A stretch of 64,000 nt of DNA from Chroococcidiopsis thermalis PCC 7203 (GCF_000317125.1 NC_019695.1:3522336-3586335), one strand, 5' to 3'; shown: positions 44,820 to 54,337, numbered from the stretch's first letter. The notes: generated by a model not told the origin, from the letters alone. Numbers and translations: made by a program.

Positions 44820-47800
44820 CTAACTGTTCACTCCTTCCAATTCATTTTCGGTCATTTCATACATCTGACGCAACTTTTCTAACTTTTCAGGATCTGCATT
44901 CCAAAAACCGCGTCCGTGTGCTTCGATCGCTCTACCAACAATATTACGAAAAGCTTCGGGATTTGCCTTGCGTAACTTTTCTGCCATCTCTGCGTCAAGA
45001 ACGTAAGTATCTGCGGCTTGGTCATAGACCCAATCATCGGTAAAATCGGCAGTCCCGCCCCAACCAATTAAAGCTGTCATGCGCTGAGAAATTTCAAACG
45101 CACCTCCCGAACCTTGATTTACCATTGCCTCCGCCCATTTCGGATTGAGTAATTTGGTGCGGTATTCCATTCTGAGTAAATCGTCCAAATTACGCGGTGT
45201 CGTATCCTGAGAAAAACTTTCGACAAAACTCGCAGTTACTTTTTTCCCTCGCTGCTTTTCCGCTGCCTTTTTCAAACCACCCGTATTAGCATAGTATTCT
45301 TGAATATCCGTCAGACCGTATTCGACAGAATCGATTTCTTGAACGATGCGATCGCACTTTTGCAATAATTGCGTCAAGACTTCCGGTCTAGCCCGTCCCT
45401 TATCTTGTCTACCATAACTAAATACATTGCGATCGCGCCAAGTATTGCCTAACTCATCCCCCGATTCCCAATTTCCATCCGTGACTCGTTCGTTCACCAT
45501 CGAACCGAAATCGCCTGCTGGATTGGAAAATAGCCGCGCCGACGGATTTTCTACGCCCTGCGCTTGTAAGGCTAAATAGTGCTTGCGGATGAAATTTTCT
45601 GTTTCCGATTCCTCAGCCATAGCCGCCCGTTGGAATAGATCGTCGAGTAATTCGATAATGTTGACAAAGCTATCGCGAAATATGCCGGAAAGATTTCCTA
45701 ACACGTCAATTCGAGGATGTCCCACTTGGGCAAGCGGCTTCAATCCATAACGAACGATTCGCCCCGTACCTTCCTTGATGGGTTCCGCGCCGACTAATTC
45801 CAGTAAAATTCCTAAAGACTCGCCCCGCGTTTTAATTGCATCCAGTCCCCATAACATCACCGCCACGGTTTCGGGATATGCCCCATGTTCTTGTAGATGT
45901 TGGCTGATAATATTTTGCGCGATCGCCTTTCCTCTTTCATATGCCGCAGGTGAAGGCATTCTGTAGGGATCTAAAGCGTGAATGTTGCGTCCTGTAGGTA
46001 ACACACCCATACCATCCCGCAACAGATCGCCTCCAGGTGCAGGAGGGATGTACTCACCATTGAGTCCGCGTAGTAAATTGGTTAATTCCTCATCCGTTTG
46101 CATCAATAAATCGCGGATTTGTAACGCTTCTTCTAATTGTGCGATCGCATTGACGGGCGGGTTTTGAGGAAAGCCGTCTCGTTTTGGCTGTGAATCTTGG
46201 GCTAAACCCGCCCCTACAATTTTCCCATTTGCGATCGCGTCTACCACATCTGCTGATAATTCTTCGCCAAAATATGCTTGCAGATAACTTGCTAATTGTT
46301 CCGCATCTGGAGGTTTTCCTAAAACGTGTAAGCCGCTGGAAAACAGGCGATTTTCTAATACTTGTAGATACTCGTATACCTGTAATAAATAGCGATCGAA
46401 GACGACTTTACTAAATAACCGGGCGTTCTCAGGAGTAAAAGCAATCCCTAAATGCTTTGCTTCTGCCAAGGGACAATCTGTATTAATTCCCGTATCTACA
46501 ATTTTCTTACAAATTGCTTCTTTCAAAGCATAGTTCTTCTCTGGATCTTCACGATATTCAGCAATTAAATCGCGCAATGCTACTAACTCTTTGTATAAGC
46601 CTGCCCGACCGTAAGGAGGAACGTTATGAGAAATAATCGTACCGTATCCTCGCCGCTTTGCCAAAATTGACTCAGAGGGATTATTCGCAGCATAGATATA
46701 CAAATTGGGCAGATTTCCTAACAAAATATCCGACCAAGAATAGCCTGTGTTTCCCAAAGGAGAACCAGGCAACCATTCCACCGTCCCGTGCATTCCAAAA
46801 TGAATCACTGCATCTGCTTGAAATTCTTGTTGCAACCATTTGTAGTAAGCTGCATATTGAGGATGGGGAGTTAAATCGCGATCGAACATCAACCGCATCG
46901 GATCGCCAGGAATACCTAAAGGCGGTTGTACGCCAATCCAAACATTACCTAACTGTACTCCACCCACAAGTAACTCATCACCGTAAGTTTTAATACCGCT
47001 ACCGGACAGAGATTTCCAATGTTTCTCAATTCGAGATGTTTGCAAGTAACCAAGCCATTTTTCTAACCTCTGCGTGGGAACGGTATTTTGTAGGGGCGCA
47101 TCGGTTGGAACGATAGATTGTAGGGGCGCACGGCTGTGCGCCCCTACAGGAATATTTTCATCTGCCTGTTTTACCCACCGGATCAATTCTTCCCCGTCTT
47201 CCGGTAAGTCTCCAACGGTATAGCCTCGATCTTTTAAAGTTTGAAGTAATTTCAGCAGCGATCGCGGTACATTTAATAAGGCTGCCGTCCCTGTAGCTCC
47301 GTAACCAGGGGGAAAACCATAGAGAATAATAGCTATTTTCCTTTCAGCCGCAGGTTTCTGACGCAAAACAATCCATTTGTGCAACCTTGCTACCAAACGC
47401 TGGACTCGTTCGGGGATCAGATAGATCTTTTCTCCCACCAAGCCACCCAAAGGCACGGTATCGATCGCGCCGTCGAGTTCTGGTAGTGCATATAATACGA
47501 CACTTTGCAAGCCCCCGATTCCTTGGCGCGTCCAAGAATGGATGTCTTGAATTAAGAGTGGTGCAGCAACGATATAGGGTACGTTCTTGGCGCTGAGAAT
47601 GCGCGTAGCAACTTCTACCTGTCGTCCAGCTTCCATCGAACCCGCCGGACCACCTACCAAAGGAAAGCCAATAGTAGAAACGATTGCATCGACTGTAACA
47701 GCTTCACTCGATAAAGAAGGAGTTTCGACATTTCCTAGCTGTCTTTGTGCGGTTTCATAAGTTGTCGTCATCCAATCTCTGACTGCAACGTGTCCTTCTA

Positions 47801-48626
47801 CACCGTTAATAAAAATTGGTAAAGGGATTAATCCTGCCCGTTCAAAATAGCGAATTAATTGGGGAATATAAGGTTGTTTGGTGATGACGTGTTTGCGGTA
47901 GAGTAGAATTCCAACAATTGGTTGTGTAGAGAGGTTACATGTAACCTCTCTACATTTTTGATACCAATTTATATATTCGCGGGGTGAGGTGAAAAATCCT
48001 GAATAATCGGGGTGTAATAACCCCATATTGGGTGTTTCGATCGGGGGAGGAATATCGCCTATTCTTAACCCTAAATATTTTTCGGCTAGCGTCCAAAATA
48101 GTGCCGCAACATTATCCGCGCCTCCTGCATTCCAATAGCCGTAGATAATTAGCCAGTTGCGTAAGTCTTGCACTTTTTGAACTGGGACGTATTTTAATAG
48201 TTTTGGTCCCACTTTTAAAAAGCTGATATATCCTGCGAGTCGGTCTTCTTCTCGTCCTTGACTAAATTTATCCAGAATAAATTTAACTGGCTTGGGCATT
48301 CCTTTGGGTTTGTCACCGATCGCAAATGCACCGAGTTTGGTTAAACTCATTAATTCCAAGGCTGACTCAAATACCAAGCGAATTGGGATCGCGGTGAGGC
48401 GATCGCGCAACCACAAAACTTGATCGTAGTCAAATAGCAAGCTACCGAAGAAAACATCAGCGTTATCGAGTGCAGCCTCTATTTCTGTAGGTTTGGTAGA
48501 AATATCGCGATCGCTAAATACGCAAATTTCTAATTCTGGGCAGCGGGAACGTGCCAAATCTGCCGCTTGGCGGTACAAGTCAGCGTTGAAAGATTCAAAC
48601 CCAGCGATCAGTACTATGCGCTTCAT
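44820..48626 (-). CDS. chlH: magnesium chelatase subunit H paralogue (BchH/ChlH)
   Basis: A 1268-residue large chelatase subunit that binds protoporphyrin IX and Mg for chlorophyll synthesis. An N-terminal DUF3479-like domain (IVLIAGFESFNADLYRQA) is followed by the CobN/Mg-chelatase domain (LLYRKHVITKQPYIPQLIRY, HFGMHGTVEWLPGSPLG, SHNVPPYGRAGLYKELVALRD, GLNGEYIPPAPGGDLLRDG). The N-terminus is of the BchH-like type, not the usual longer cyanobacterial ChlH, so it is probably a second copy (perhaps for low oxygen). It holds in-frame palindromes at about residues 225-234, 494-513 and 804-824. No chlI or chlD is nearby. Confidence 0.92.
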   Translation of the reverse strand: MKRIVLIAGFESFNADLYRQAADLARSRCPELEICVFSDRDISTKPTEIEAALDNADVFFGSLLFDYDQVLWLRDRLTAIPIRLVFESALELMSLTKLGAFAIGDKPKGMPKPVKFILDKFSQGREEDRLAGYISFLKVGPKLLKYVPVQKVQDLRNWLIIYGYWNAGGADNVAALFWTLAEKYLGLRIGDIPPPIETPNMGLLHPDYSGFFTSPREYINWYQKCREVTCNLSTQPIVGILLYRKHVITKQPYIPQLIRYFERAGLIPLPIFINGVEGHVAVRDWMTTTYETAQRQLGNVETPSLSSEAVTVDAIVSTIGFPLVGGPAGSMEAGRQVEVATRILSAKNVPYIVAAPLLIQDIHSWTRQGIGGLQSVVLYALPELDGAIDTVPLGGLVGEKIYLIPERVQRLVARLHKWIVLRQKPAAERKIAIILYGFPPGYGATGTAALLNVPRSLLKLLQTLKDRGYTVGDLPEDGEELIRWVKQADENIPVGAHSRAPLQSIVPTDAPLQNTVPTQRLEKWLGYLQTSRIEKHWKSLSGSGIKTYGDELLVGGVQLGNVWIGVQPPLGIPGDPMRLMFDRDLTPHPQYAAYYKWLQQEFQADAVIHFGMHGTVEWLPGSPLGNTGYSWSDILLGNLPNLYIYAANNPSESILAKRRGYGTIISHNVPPYGRAGLYKELVALRDLIAEYREDPEKNYALKEAICKKIVDTGINTDCPLAEAKHLGIAFTPENARLFSKVVFDRYLLQVYEYLQVLENRLFSSGLHVLGKPPDAEQLASYLQAYFGEELSADVVDAIANGKIVGAGLAQDSQPKRDGFPQNPPVNAIAQLEEALQIRDLLMQTDEELTNLLRGLNGEYIPPAPGGDLLRDGMGVLPTGRNIHALDPYRMPSPAAYERGKAIAQNIISQHLQEHGAYPETVAVMLWGLDAIKTRGESLGILLELVGAEPIKEGTGRIVRYGLKPLAQVGHPRIDVLGNLSGIFRDSFVNIIELLDDLFQRAAMAEESETENFIRKHYLALQAQGVENPSARLFSNPAGDFGSMVNERVTDGNWESGDELGNTWRDRNVFSYGRQDKGRARPEVLTQLLQKCDRIVQEIDSVEYGLTDIQEYYANTGGLKKAAEKQRGKKVTASFVESFSQDTTPRNLDDLLRMEYRTKLLNPKWAEAMVNQGSGGAFEISQRMTALIGWGGTADFTDDWVYDQAADTYVLDAEMAEKLRKANPEAFRNIVGRAIEAHGRGFWNADPEKLEKLRQMYEMTENELEGVNS
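46155..46217. repeat. family C palindromic repeat inside chlH, in frame
   Basis: GGGCGGGTTT at 46155 and AAACCCGCCCCTAC ending at 46217 flank a 39-base interior. It is translated as part of the segment just before VNAIAQLEEALQIRDLL. Confidence 0.9.
47090..47147. repeat. family A half-element and full palindrome inside chlH, in frame
   Basis: A full 28-bp family A copy at 47120-47147 (one central change) plus a half copy (GTAGGGGCGCA) at 47090-47100. The minus-strand translation VGAHSRAPLQ and following DAPLQ come from them. Confidence 0.9.
47926..47953. repeat. family B palindrome (variant) inside chlH, in frame
   Basis: Arm GTAGAGAGGTTACA with its reverse complement, 28 bp. It encodes REVTCNLST between EYINWYQKC and QPIVGILLYRKH, a loop before a conserved strand. 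Confidence 0.9.
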
Positions 48627-48735
48627 GCCCAGATGTCAAGAAATTTCTACTTCGATCTTAAGGAGAAATTTCTTGCCTGGGTAGAGATGCGATCTTCGAT
48701 CGTGATTTTCAACCGGATGAGATACAAGACCTGTA

Positions 48736-48763
48736 GTAGGGGCGCACAGCTGTGCGCCCCTAC
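48736..48763. repeat. family A 28-bp palindrome
   Basis: A perfect copy (arm GTAGGGGCGCACAG) in the space between the chlH start (48626) and the end of the GH57 gene (48795), both on the minus strand. Confidence 0.9.
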
Positions 48764-48794
48764 CAATGTATGCCATCTTATCTCAATCTCGCCA

Positions 48795-51509
48795 CTACCC
48801 AATTCGATCCAACCAGCCGCCAACATCTACAGATAATTTCTGCCCCAACCTCAATAGATAGCGCAGTTGAGTCAGATCCCAAAGACGATCGCCATTTCGA
48901 CTTTCTGTGTCACCGTCAAGAGTTTGGAGACACTGCGGGATAATTTGACTGTGCAGACAGCGGCAGTAAACTTCTTGGACGCGCGCCAATGATAAACCGA
49001 GATTGAGCTGACAACCGATATCGATTGAACGCTCGATTTTTTGAATGTCCTCTACAGCAACATTACCGTGTAATAGTTGCCAGAGCGATCGCAGCATCAG
49101 CTGTTCTAGACTCTGTTTAACTTCTGGTAACTTCAACTGACAGCGTAACAAGTTAGCTTCTGTAGCGACTGCTTCTAATTCTGCCCAGTGTTCCCAAGTG
49201 TCGCGATCCCCAATTTCTTCACATAGCGATCGCACCAAATCTAAACAGCGACTACCCAAAGCAATCTCAGCCGCAACTTGCAATTCTTGGGGTACGGGTA
49301 AGTAATCGCGGTGGTAAGCCATGAGTACCCCATAATTATCGCGGTAAACTTGGGTGTAGAGCAAATCTAACCGTGTCAAGCTTTCCTGACTTAACATCTG
49401 GACGATCCGGTGACGTTCTTCTGCAATTAAATCTTGCAAATTGAACGAGCGATCGCCAAATATTTGAATCAGCTTCTGAATCGCATGGGCAGCGCTAGCT
49501 TGTTGCAAAGACTCAAACACTTGCTCTTTCATCTGGTTGTACGATCGCCGCCCTGTAAATGGCTGAATGCAGCAATGAAAATCCCAGCCACCGAGATGCA
49601 ACACGGCAAACACCAACTCCTCCTTCTCCCAGGTAATTTCTGACGTGAGTTCCAATTGCCCTACGGCTAGAGTCAGCGTACCGACGCGCTGCCATTGGTA
49701 GTCTAGCTGATTGACTGTATAGCAATAGATATGCGGAGTAGGAAGCAGGCAGTGAGTTGTAGAAAAGCGCTCCAACTGACTGTTGACCGTTGACCGTTGA
49801 CCGTTAGAGCCGATTTCCTGTTTCCTAAATAAGGACGTAATGGCATATTGAGCGGCAATTTGCTGAAAGTTAACCTGGGCAGTTAGCACCAGTTGACGGT
49901 AGACTTCCGCCCCATGACCGAAAAACTCGACATTACTAGGGGCAAGGCTGAGATGGTTGATAAATTCTTTTTCCAGTTGCACGCCTGCCACATCTTCGGC
50001 AAGTTCCAAAGCTCTAGCAGCATAACGCAAAATTTGCGTGCCTTCGGGACGGGAAATTTCTTCAAAGAACCAACCGCAACTCGTATACATTAACAAGGCA
50101 TGGCGCTGCATCTCCAATAACCGCAGAGCATCGACTCGTTCTGAGTCCGTCAGCGAATGGGATTGATGGCGAGAGAGGAAGCGTTGAACGTTAGCCACCG
50201 AGCGATCGCGAATGACTTGAATATATTCATCCCGTGCTAACCAGGGATCGCAGAATAAACTTTTAGCAGCAGTTTCGTAAACATCAATTAAGCGCTCGCG
50301 CAGCCAATCAAGGGCGTTGCGTAGGGGTCGCCGCCATTTTTGATGCCACTCACCACCACCACCGCAACCACAATCATCTTGCCAGCGGTCTACACCATGC
50401 GAACAACTCCAAGCAGTGACGGGCTTGAGTTCTACTTCCCAAGTTGGCGGATCGAGGCTGAGATAATGGGCGTAGTTCGTTACCGTCCAACCTCGGCGGG
50501 GAAATTCTTCTGTAAAGGCATAGGCGAAGGTTTTTTCCGTACCACCTTTGTGATGTCCGAAAGTTTCACCATCTGTAGCAACAGAAATTAACTGTGCGGG
50601 ACGGCGATCCCCGCGAATTGCCAGTCCCATCCGTCCGATAAACTGATGGGAATTGCTGAGTGCATCGCTAAAACCCATATCCCGCGAAATTGGACCATCG
50701 TAGAAGAAGATATCTATGTATGGGGTTTCTTGTAGAGACGTTACATGTAACGTCTCTACATTTGACGATTTCAAATAGCAACGATAGGGACGAGTGGGAT
50801 CGATCTGGCTACCCCCAACTTCGTGCCACTGAGTTACTGGCTGTTCGTCTGTGGGGATCGTTCGACAGCGCTGGGCTTGGGAGGGAGCGAGAATAATGAA
50901 GCGAATTCCCTCTGCTACCAAAGCCTCTAAGGTGGGATAGTCTACCGCAGTTTCCGCCAACCACATGCCTTCGGGAGCGCGTCCAAACCGGGAGCGAAAA
51001 TCTTCTATACCCCAGCGAATTTGAGTGTATTTGTCTCGTTCGTTAGCTAGAGGTAGAATGATGTGATTGTAAACTTGAGCGATCGCATTACCGTGACCGT
51101 TAAGACGAGCGCAACTATTGCGGTCTGCTTCAATTATCCGCTGATACACCTCCAAATCGTAACGCTCTAACCACGACAGCAGCGTAGAACCGAAATTGAA
51201 GCTGAAATACTCGTAGTTGTTAACGATCCCCAAAACTTCACCGCGATCGTTCAATACCCTGGCAAAAGCATTTGGACGATAGCATTCATGGTGGATGCGT
51301 TCGTTCCAGTCGTGAGCGGGTGCAGCACTAGGCTGACGCTCGATCGCATCTAAGTAAGGATTCTCGCGAGGTGGCTGATAGAAATGACCGTGAACGGTCA
51401 CGTATACACCTGTAGCCGTTTGCAGGGGATTGAGACTTACTTGATGCTTGGCATCGCGATCGAGCGGAAAATTTGATTCAGCAGCTGGAAGATCGGCAGC
51501 AGAGGTCAT
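48795..51509 (-). CDS. glycoside hydrolase family 57-like, DUF3536 protein
   Basis: About 904 residues from ATG 51509 (TTG 51524 also possible). The N-terminal GH57-type fold shows TVHGHFYQPPRENPYLDAIE, HHECYRPNAFARVL, GMWLAETAVDYPTLEALVAEGI and ATDGETFGHHKGGTEK (acidic residues of the active site). The C-terminal half is DUF3536. The family is thought to act on alpha-glucans. Family B is translated at about residues 251-260 (VETLHVTSL). Residues about 568-590 come from a GTTGACC tandem repeat region. The gene lies before chlH in the same direction, with a family A palindrome between. Confidence 0.88.
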   Translation of the reverse strand: MTSAADLPAAESNFPLDRDAKHQVSLNPLQTATGVYVTVHGHFYQPPRENPYLDAIERQPSAAPAHDWNERIHHECYRPNAFARVLNDRGEVLGIVNNYEYFSFNFGSTLLSWLERYDLEVYQRIIEADRNSCARLNGHGNAIAQVYNHIILPLANERDKYTQIRWGIEDFRSRFGRAPEGMWLAETAVDYPTLEALVAEGIRFIILAPSQAQRCRTIPTDEQPVTQWHEVGGSQIDPTRPYRCYLKSSNVETLHVTSLQETPYIDIFFYDGPISRDMGFSDALSNSHQFIGRMGLAIRGDRRPAQLISVATDGETFGHHKGGTEKTFAYAFTEEFPRRGWTVTNYAHYLSLDPPTWEVELKPVTAWSCSHGVDRWQDDCGCGGGGEWHQKWRRPLRNALDWLRERLIDVYETAAKSLFCDPWLARDEYIQVIRDRSVANVQRFLSRHQSHSLTDSERVDALRLLEMQRHALLMYTSCGWFFEEISRPEGTQILRYAARALELAEDVAGVQLEKEFINHLSLAPSNVEFFGHGAEVYRQLVLTAQVNFQQIAAQYAITSLFRKQEIGSNGQRSTVNSQLERFSTTHCLLPTPHIYCYTVNQLDYQWQRVGTLTLAVGQLELTSEITWEKEELVFAVLHLGGWDFHCCIQPFTGRRSYNQMKEQVFESLQQASAAHAIQKLIQIFGDRSFNLQDLIAEERHRIVQMLSQESLTRLDLLYTQVYRDNYGVLMAYHRDYLPVPQELQVAAEIALGSRCLDLVRSLCEEIGDRDTWEHWAELEAVATEANLLRCQLKLPEVKQSLEQLMLRSLWQLLHGNVAVEDIQKIERSIDIGCQLNLGLSLARVQEVYCRCLHSQIIPQCLQTLDGDTESRNGDRLWDLTQLRYLLRLGQKLSVDVGGWLDRIG
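50732..50759. repeat. family B palindrome inside the GH57 gene, in frame
   Basis: A perfect 28-bp palindrome with arm GTAGAGACGTTACA. On the minus strand it reads VETLHVTSL between CYLKSSN and QETPYIDIFFYDGPISRDM. Confidence 0.92.
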
Positions 51510-51849
51510 GAAAGTTATATCCAAATTACAAATTAATTTTTACAAGCTCTACAATCTGCTACCCTACATTGCTCAAAGGAGTAGCTATGTGAAATAACGT
51601 GCTTAAGACTCTAGATTAAAACTCAAATGAAGCAGAGATCGAGATAGCTGGGCGGTAAATCGTAACTGATGGCAGATGTTGAAGTCAGTCGCACCCTAGC
51701 TTGACCTTGCTCCTCAGCATGAGATCGCACTCGATCTTATTAAACTGCAAGTTTAGGTTTATTTAAGATTGGCTTAATATTTTTGCAACTAGCTTTGGGG
51801 ATCGGTTCACGAATCTACACGATTGGTTACAAATCAGTTATCAGTTGTC

Positions 51850-51994
51850 GTAGGGGCGGGTTTAACAACAAATTCACGCCTATAACCAGCAATCTACTTA
51901 CAAAACCGCCCGTACAAGTTCAGATTTTGTCGGGGCGAGTTTAGCAAAGAGTCACGTCTATAACCAAAAATCTGCGCGCAAAACCCGCCCTTAC
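51850..51994. repeat. two family C palindromic repeats in tandem
   Basis: Copies at 51850-51915 (starts GTAGGGGCGGGTTTAAC) and 51929-51994 (starts GTCGGGGCGAGTTTAGC) share an interior with CACG(C/T)CTATAACCA. They fill the 550-bp spacer upstream of the first cax gene; the rest (51510-51849) has no gene. Confidence 0.8.
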
Positions 51995-52059
51995 AGGGTT
52001 TATTGTCAACAACCAACAACCTTCGCCTAAAATCGGTTGTACCGATAATTAATCTGCTA

Positions 52060-53157
52060 ATGTCAGGAAAAAATATTCTATTCTCCGTCTTGCTGCTATT
52101 TGTCCCAGTATCGATCGCCGCTCACATACTAGAGTGGGGAGAGTTGACAGTATTTATTACGGCAGGGTTGGCTATTCTACCGCTGGCGGCTTGGATGGGA
52201 AGTGCAACTGAAGAACTTGCAGTAGTTGTGGGTCCAACTTTAGGCGGGTTGTTGAATGCGACTTTTGGTAATGCCACTGAGTTAATTATCGCGATCGTGG
52301 CGCTCAATGCTGGATTGGTTGATGTGGTGAAAGCCAGCATCACAGGATCGATTATCGGTAACTTGCTGCTGGTGATGGGTTTATCGATGCTGCTGGGAGG
52401 GTTGCGTTACAAAGAACAGGAGTTTCAGCCTGTGGTAGCGCGGGTGAATGCTTCTTTGATGAATTTAGCCGCGATCGCCATTTTGATCCCCACGGCTGTA
52501 GACTTTACCTCTAGCGGGATTAGCGAAGCTACAATTCAACATCTTTCCATTGCGATCGCGATCGTCTTGATGGCAGTGTACATAATGACATTGGTGTTTT
52601 CGATGAAAACTCATGTCTATCTCTACGATGCCGGAGTAGCAGCAGCCGAACCAAGTGAAGATGATGCAGAAGAGGCAAAATCTAAGTTGTGGGTATGGGT
52701 GGGAGTATTATTAGGGGCGACGATTCTCGTGGCAGTGGAATCAGAATTGCTAGTTGATGCTTTAGAAGTTGCGACATCCCAGCTAGGTTTAACAGCTTTG
52801 TTTACAGGGGTGGTTCTAGTCCCAATTATCGGTAATGCCGCAGAACACGCTACAGCCGTCACCGTGGCGATGAAAAACAAAATGGATCTTTCGGTATCCG
52901 TGGCTTTGGGATCGAGCTTGCAGATTGCGTTATTTGTCGCTCCCGTACTGGTAATAACTGGCTGGGTGTTGGGACAGCCAATGGATCTCAACTTCAATCC
53001 GTTTGAACTGGTAGCAGTAGCAGTATCGGTATTAATTGCAAATTCTATTAGTTCCGATGGTCGCTCGAACTGGTTAGAGGGTACATTGCTGTTAGCTGCA
53101 TATGCAGTGTTGGGGTTGGCGTTTTATTTCCACCCCGTAATTGACGGTATCGGATAA
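52060..53157 (+). CDS. cax: calcium/proton exchanger (CaCA/CAX family), copy 1
   Basis: A 365-residue antiporter with 11 hydrophobic helices in two inverted halves. The alpha-repeats carry the ion-binding signatures GNATELIIAIVALNAGL and GNAAEHATAVTVAMKNKMDLS, both intact. I chose ATG 52060 since it aligns with the start of the neighbouring copy; the frame from TTG 52003 reads a repeat. The central acidic loop (EPSEDDAEEAKSK) is typical. It exchanges Ca2+ for H+ at the membrane. The second copy follows after 6 bp. Confidence 0.93.
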   Translation: MSGKNILFSVLLLFVPVSIAAHILEWGELTVFITAGLAILPLAAWMGSATEELAVVVGPTLGGLLNATFGNATELIIAIVALNAGLVDVVKASITGSIIGNLLLVMGLSMLLGGLRYKEQEFQPVVARVNASLMNLAAIAILIPTAVDFTSSGISEATIQHLSIAIAIVLMAVYIMTLVFSMKTHVYLYDAGVAAAEPSEDDAEEAKSKLWVWVGVLLGATILVAVESELLVDALEVATSQLGLTALFTGVVLVPIIGNAAEHATAVTVAMKNKMDLSVSVALGSSLQIALFVAPVLVITGWVLGQPMDLNFNPFELVAVAVSVLIANSISSDGRSNWLEGTLLLAAYAVLGLAFYFHPVIDGIG

Positions 53158-53163
53158 TCCCTC

Positions 53164-54255
53164 ATGTCAATCAAGAATATTATCTCGCTTGGATTGTTGG
53201 TTTTCATTCCCATCTCGATCGCAGCTCGTTATTTAGAGTGGGGATCGCTAACAATATTTATCACGTCGGGGATCGCAATCGTCCCTTTAGCAATTTGGCT
53301 GAGTACGGCGACGGAGGAAGTAGCGATTGTTACGGGTTCCTCAATTGGTGCGTTGTTAAATGCCGTATTCGGCAATGCCACAGAGCTAATTATCGCCCTA
53401 GTTGCCCTTAAAGAAGGATTGGTTGATATTGTCAAAGCCAGTATTACGGGTAGTATTATCAGCAATCTACTCCTAGCTATGGGTTTGGCAATGTTGTTGG
53501 GAGGTTTGCGTTACAAAGAACAGGATTTTCAACCTGTGGTAGCGCGGGTGAATGGTTCTTCCATGACACTAGCCGCGATCGCAATTATTCTACCGACACT
53601 GGTGATTGAAACTTCTAGCGGCATAGAACCAGTAGCGATTAAAAATCTCTCCATTGCAGCCGCAGTCGTGTTAATTCTTGTTTACGGAATGACGCTGCTA
53701 TTTTCGTTAAAAACCCACAGCTATCTATACGACGTGGGATTGGTAGATTTGGAAAATGAAGCTCAACCCAAGTCTGAATCGTCTACCCATAAACCTAATC
53801 TCTGGCTGTGGGTTGGCGTTCTAGCCGCCGCCACGCTTGCTGTTGCTTACGAGTCAGAGTTGTTTGTCGGTCAGGTGGAGGAAGCTACCGCTGGATTGGG
53901 GTTAACTCCTTTATTTACAGGTGTGGTGCTGTTACCTCTAGTTGGTGGTGCGGCAGAATACGTGACAGCAGTGCGAGTTGCGGTCAAAAATAATATGGAC
54001 TTGTCCGTCTCGATCGCAATGGGTTCGAGCCTTTTGGTAGCATTATTTATGGCTCCTGTCTTGGTAATTGTCGGACAGGTAATCGGACAGCCAATGGATT
54101 TAGATTTCAATCCTTTTGAAGCCGTAGCTGTAGCGATCGCCGTGTTAGTCGCAAATCTGATTAGTTTAGATGGACGTTCTAACTGGTTAGAAGGAACTTT
54201 GCTATTAGCAACCTATGCAGTCTTGGGCTTAGCTTTCTATTTTCATCCAGTGTAA
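53164..54255 (+). CDS. calcium/proton exchanger-like, copy 2 with altered second motif
   Basis: A 363-residue tandem paralogue of copy 1 with the same helix pattern. The first signature is intact (GNATELIIALVALKEGL), but the second is changed from GNAAEH to GGAAEY (GGAAEYVTAVRVAVKNNMDLS): Asn and His are lost, Glu kept. It is 6 bp after copy 1, so it is one operon. It may have other ion specificity, or form a heterodimer or regulator with copy 1. A nested inverted repeat starts directly after its stop. Confidence 0.88.
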   Translation: MSIKNIISLGLLVFIPISIAARYLEWGSLTIFITSGIAIVPLAIWLSTATEEVAIVTGSSIGALLNAVFGNATELIIALVALKEGLVDIVKASITGSIISNLLLAMGLAMLLGGLRYKEQDFQPVVARVNGSSMTLAAIAIILPTLVIETSSGIEPVAIKNLSIAAAVVLILVYGMTLLFSLKTHSYLYDVGLVDLENEAQPKSESSTHKPNLWLWVGVLAAATLAVAYESELFVGQVEEATAGLGLTPLFTGVVLLPLVGGAAEYVTAVRVAVKNNMDLSVSIAMGSSLLVALFMAPVLVIVGQVIGQPMDLDFNPFEAVAVAIAVLVANLISLDGRSNWLEGTLLLATYAVLGLAFYFHPV

Positions 54256-54337
54256 TTTAGAGCTAACAAAAACTCAAGGGTCGAGTGGAATACGCACCCC
54301 TCGACCCTATCATTAATTATTGTCAATTAGCTCTAAA
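54256..54337. repeat. nested double inverted repeat after the cax pair
   Basis: Outer arms TTTAGAGCTAA (54256-54266) and TTAGCTCTAAA (54327-54337). Inner arms AGGGTCGAG (54277-54285) and CTCGACCCT (54300-54308). It begins at the base after the stop codon. It could be a terminator, an RNA structure or a small mobile palindrome. Confidence 0.7.

Noticed and set aside
51850-51994. Possible CRISPR array (two similar repeats)
   Set aside because: Only two copies, repeat and spacer lengths do not fit, ends are inverted repeats, and the same element is dispersed through the window.
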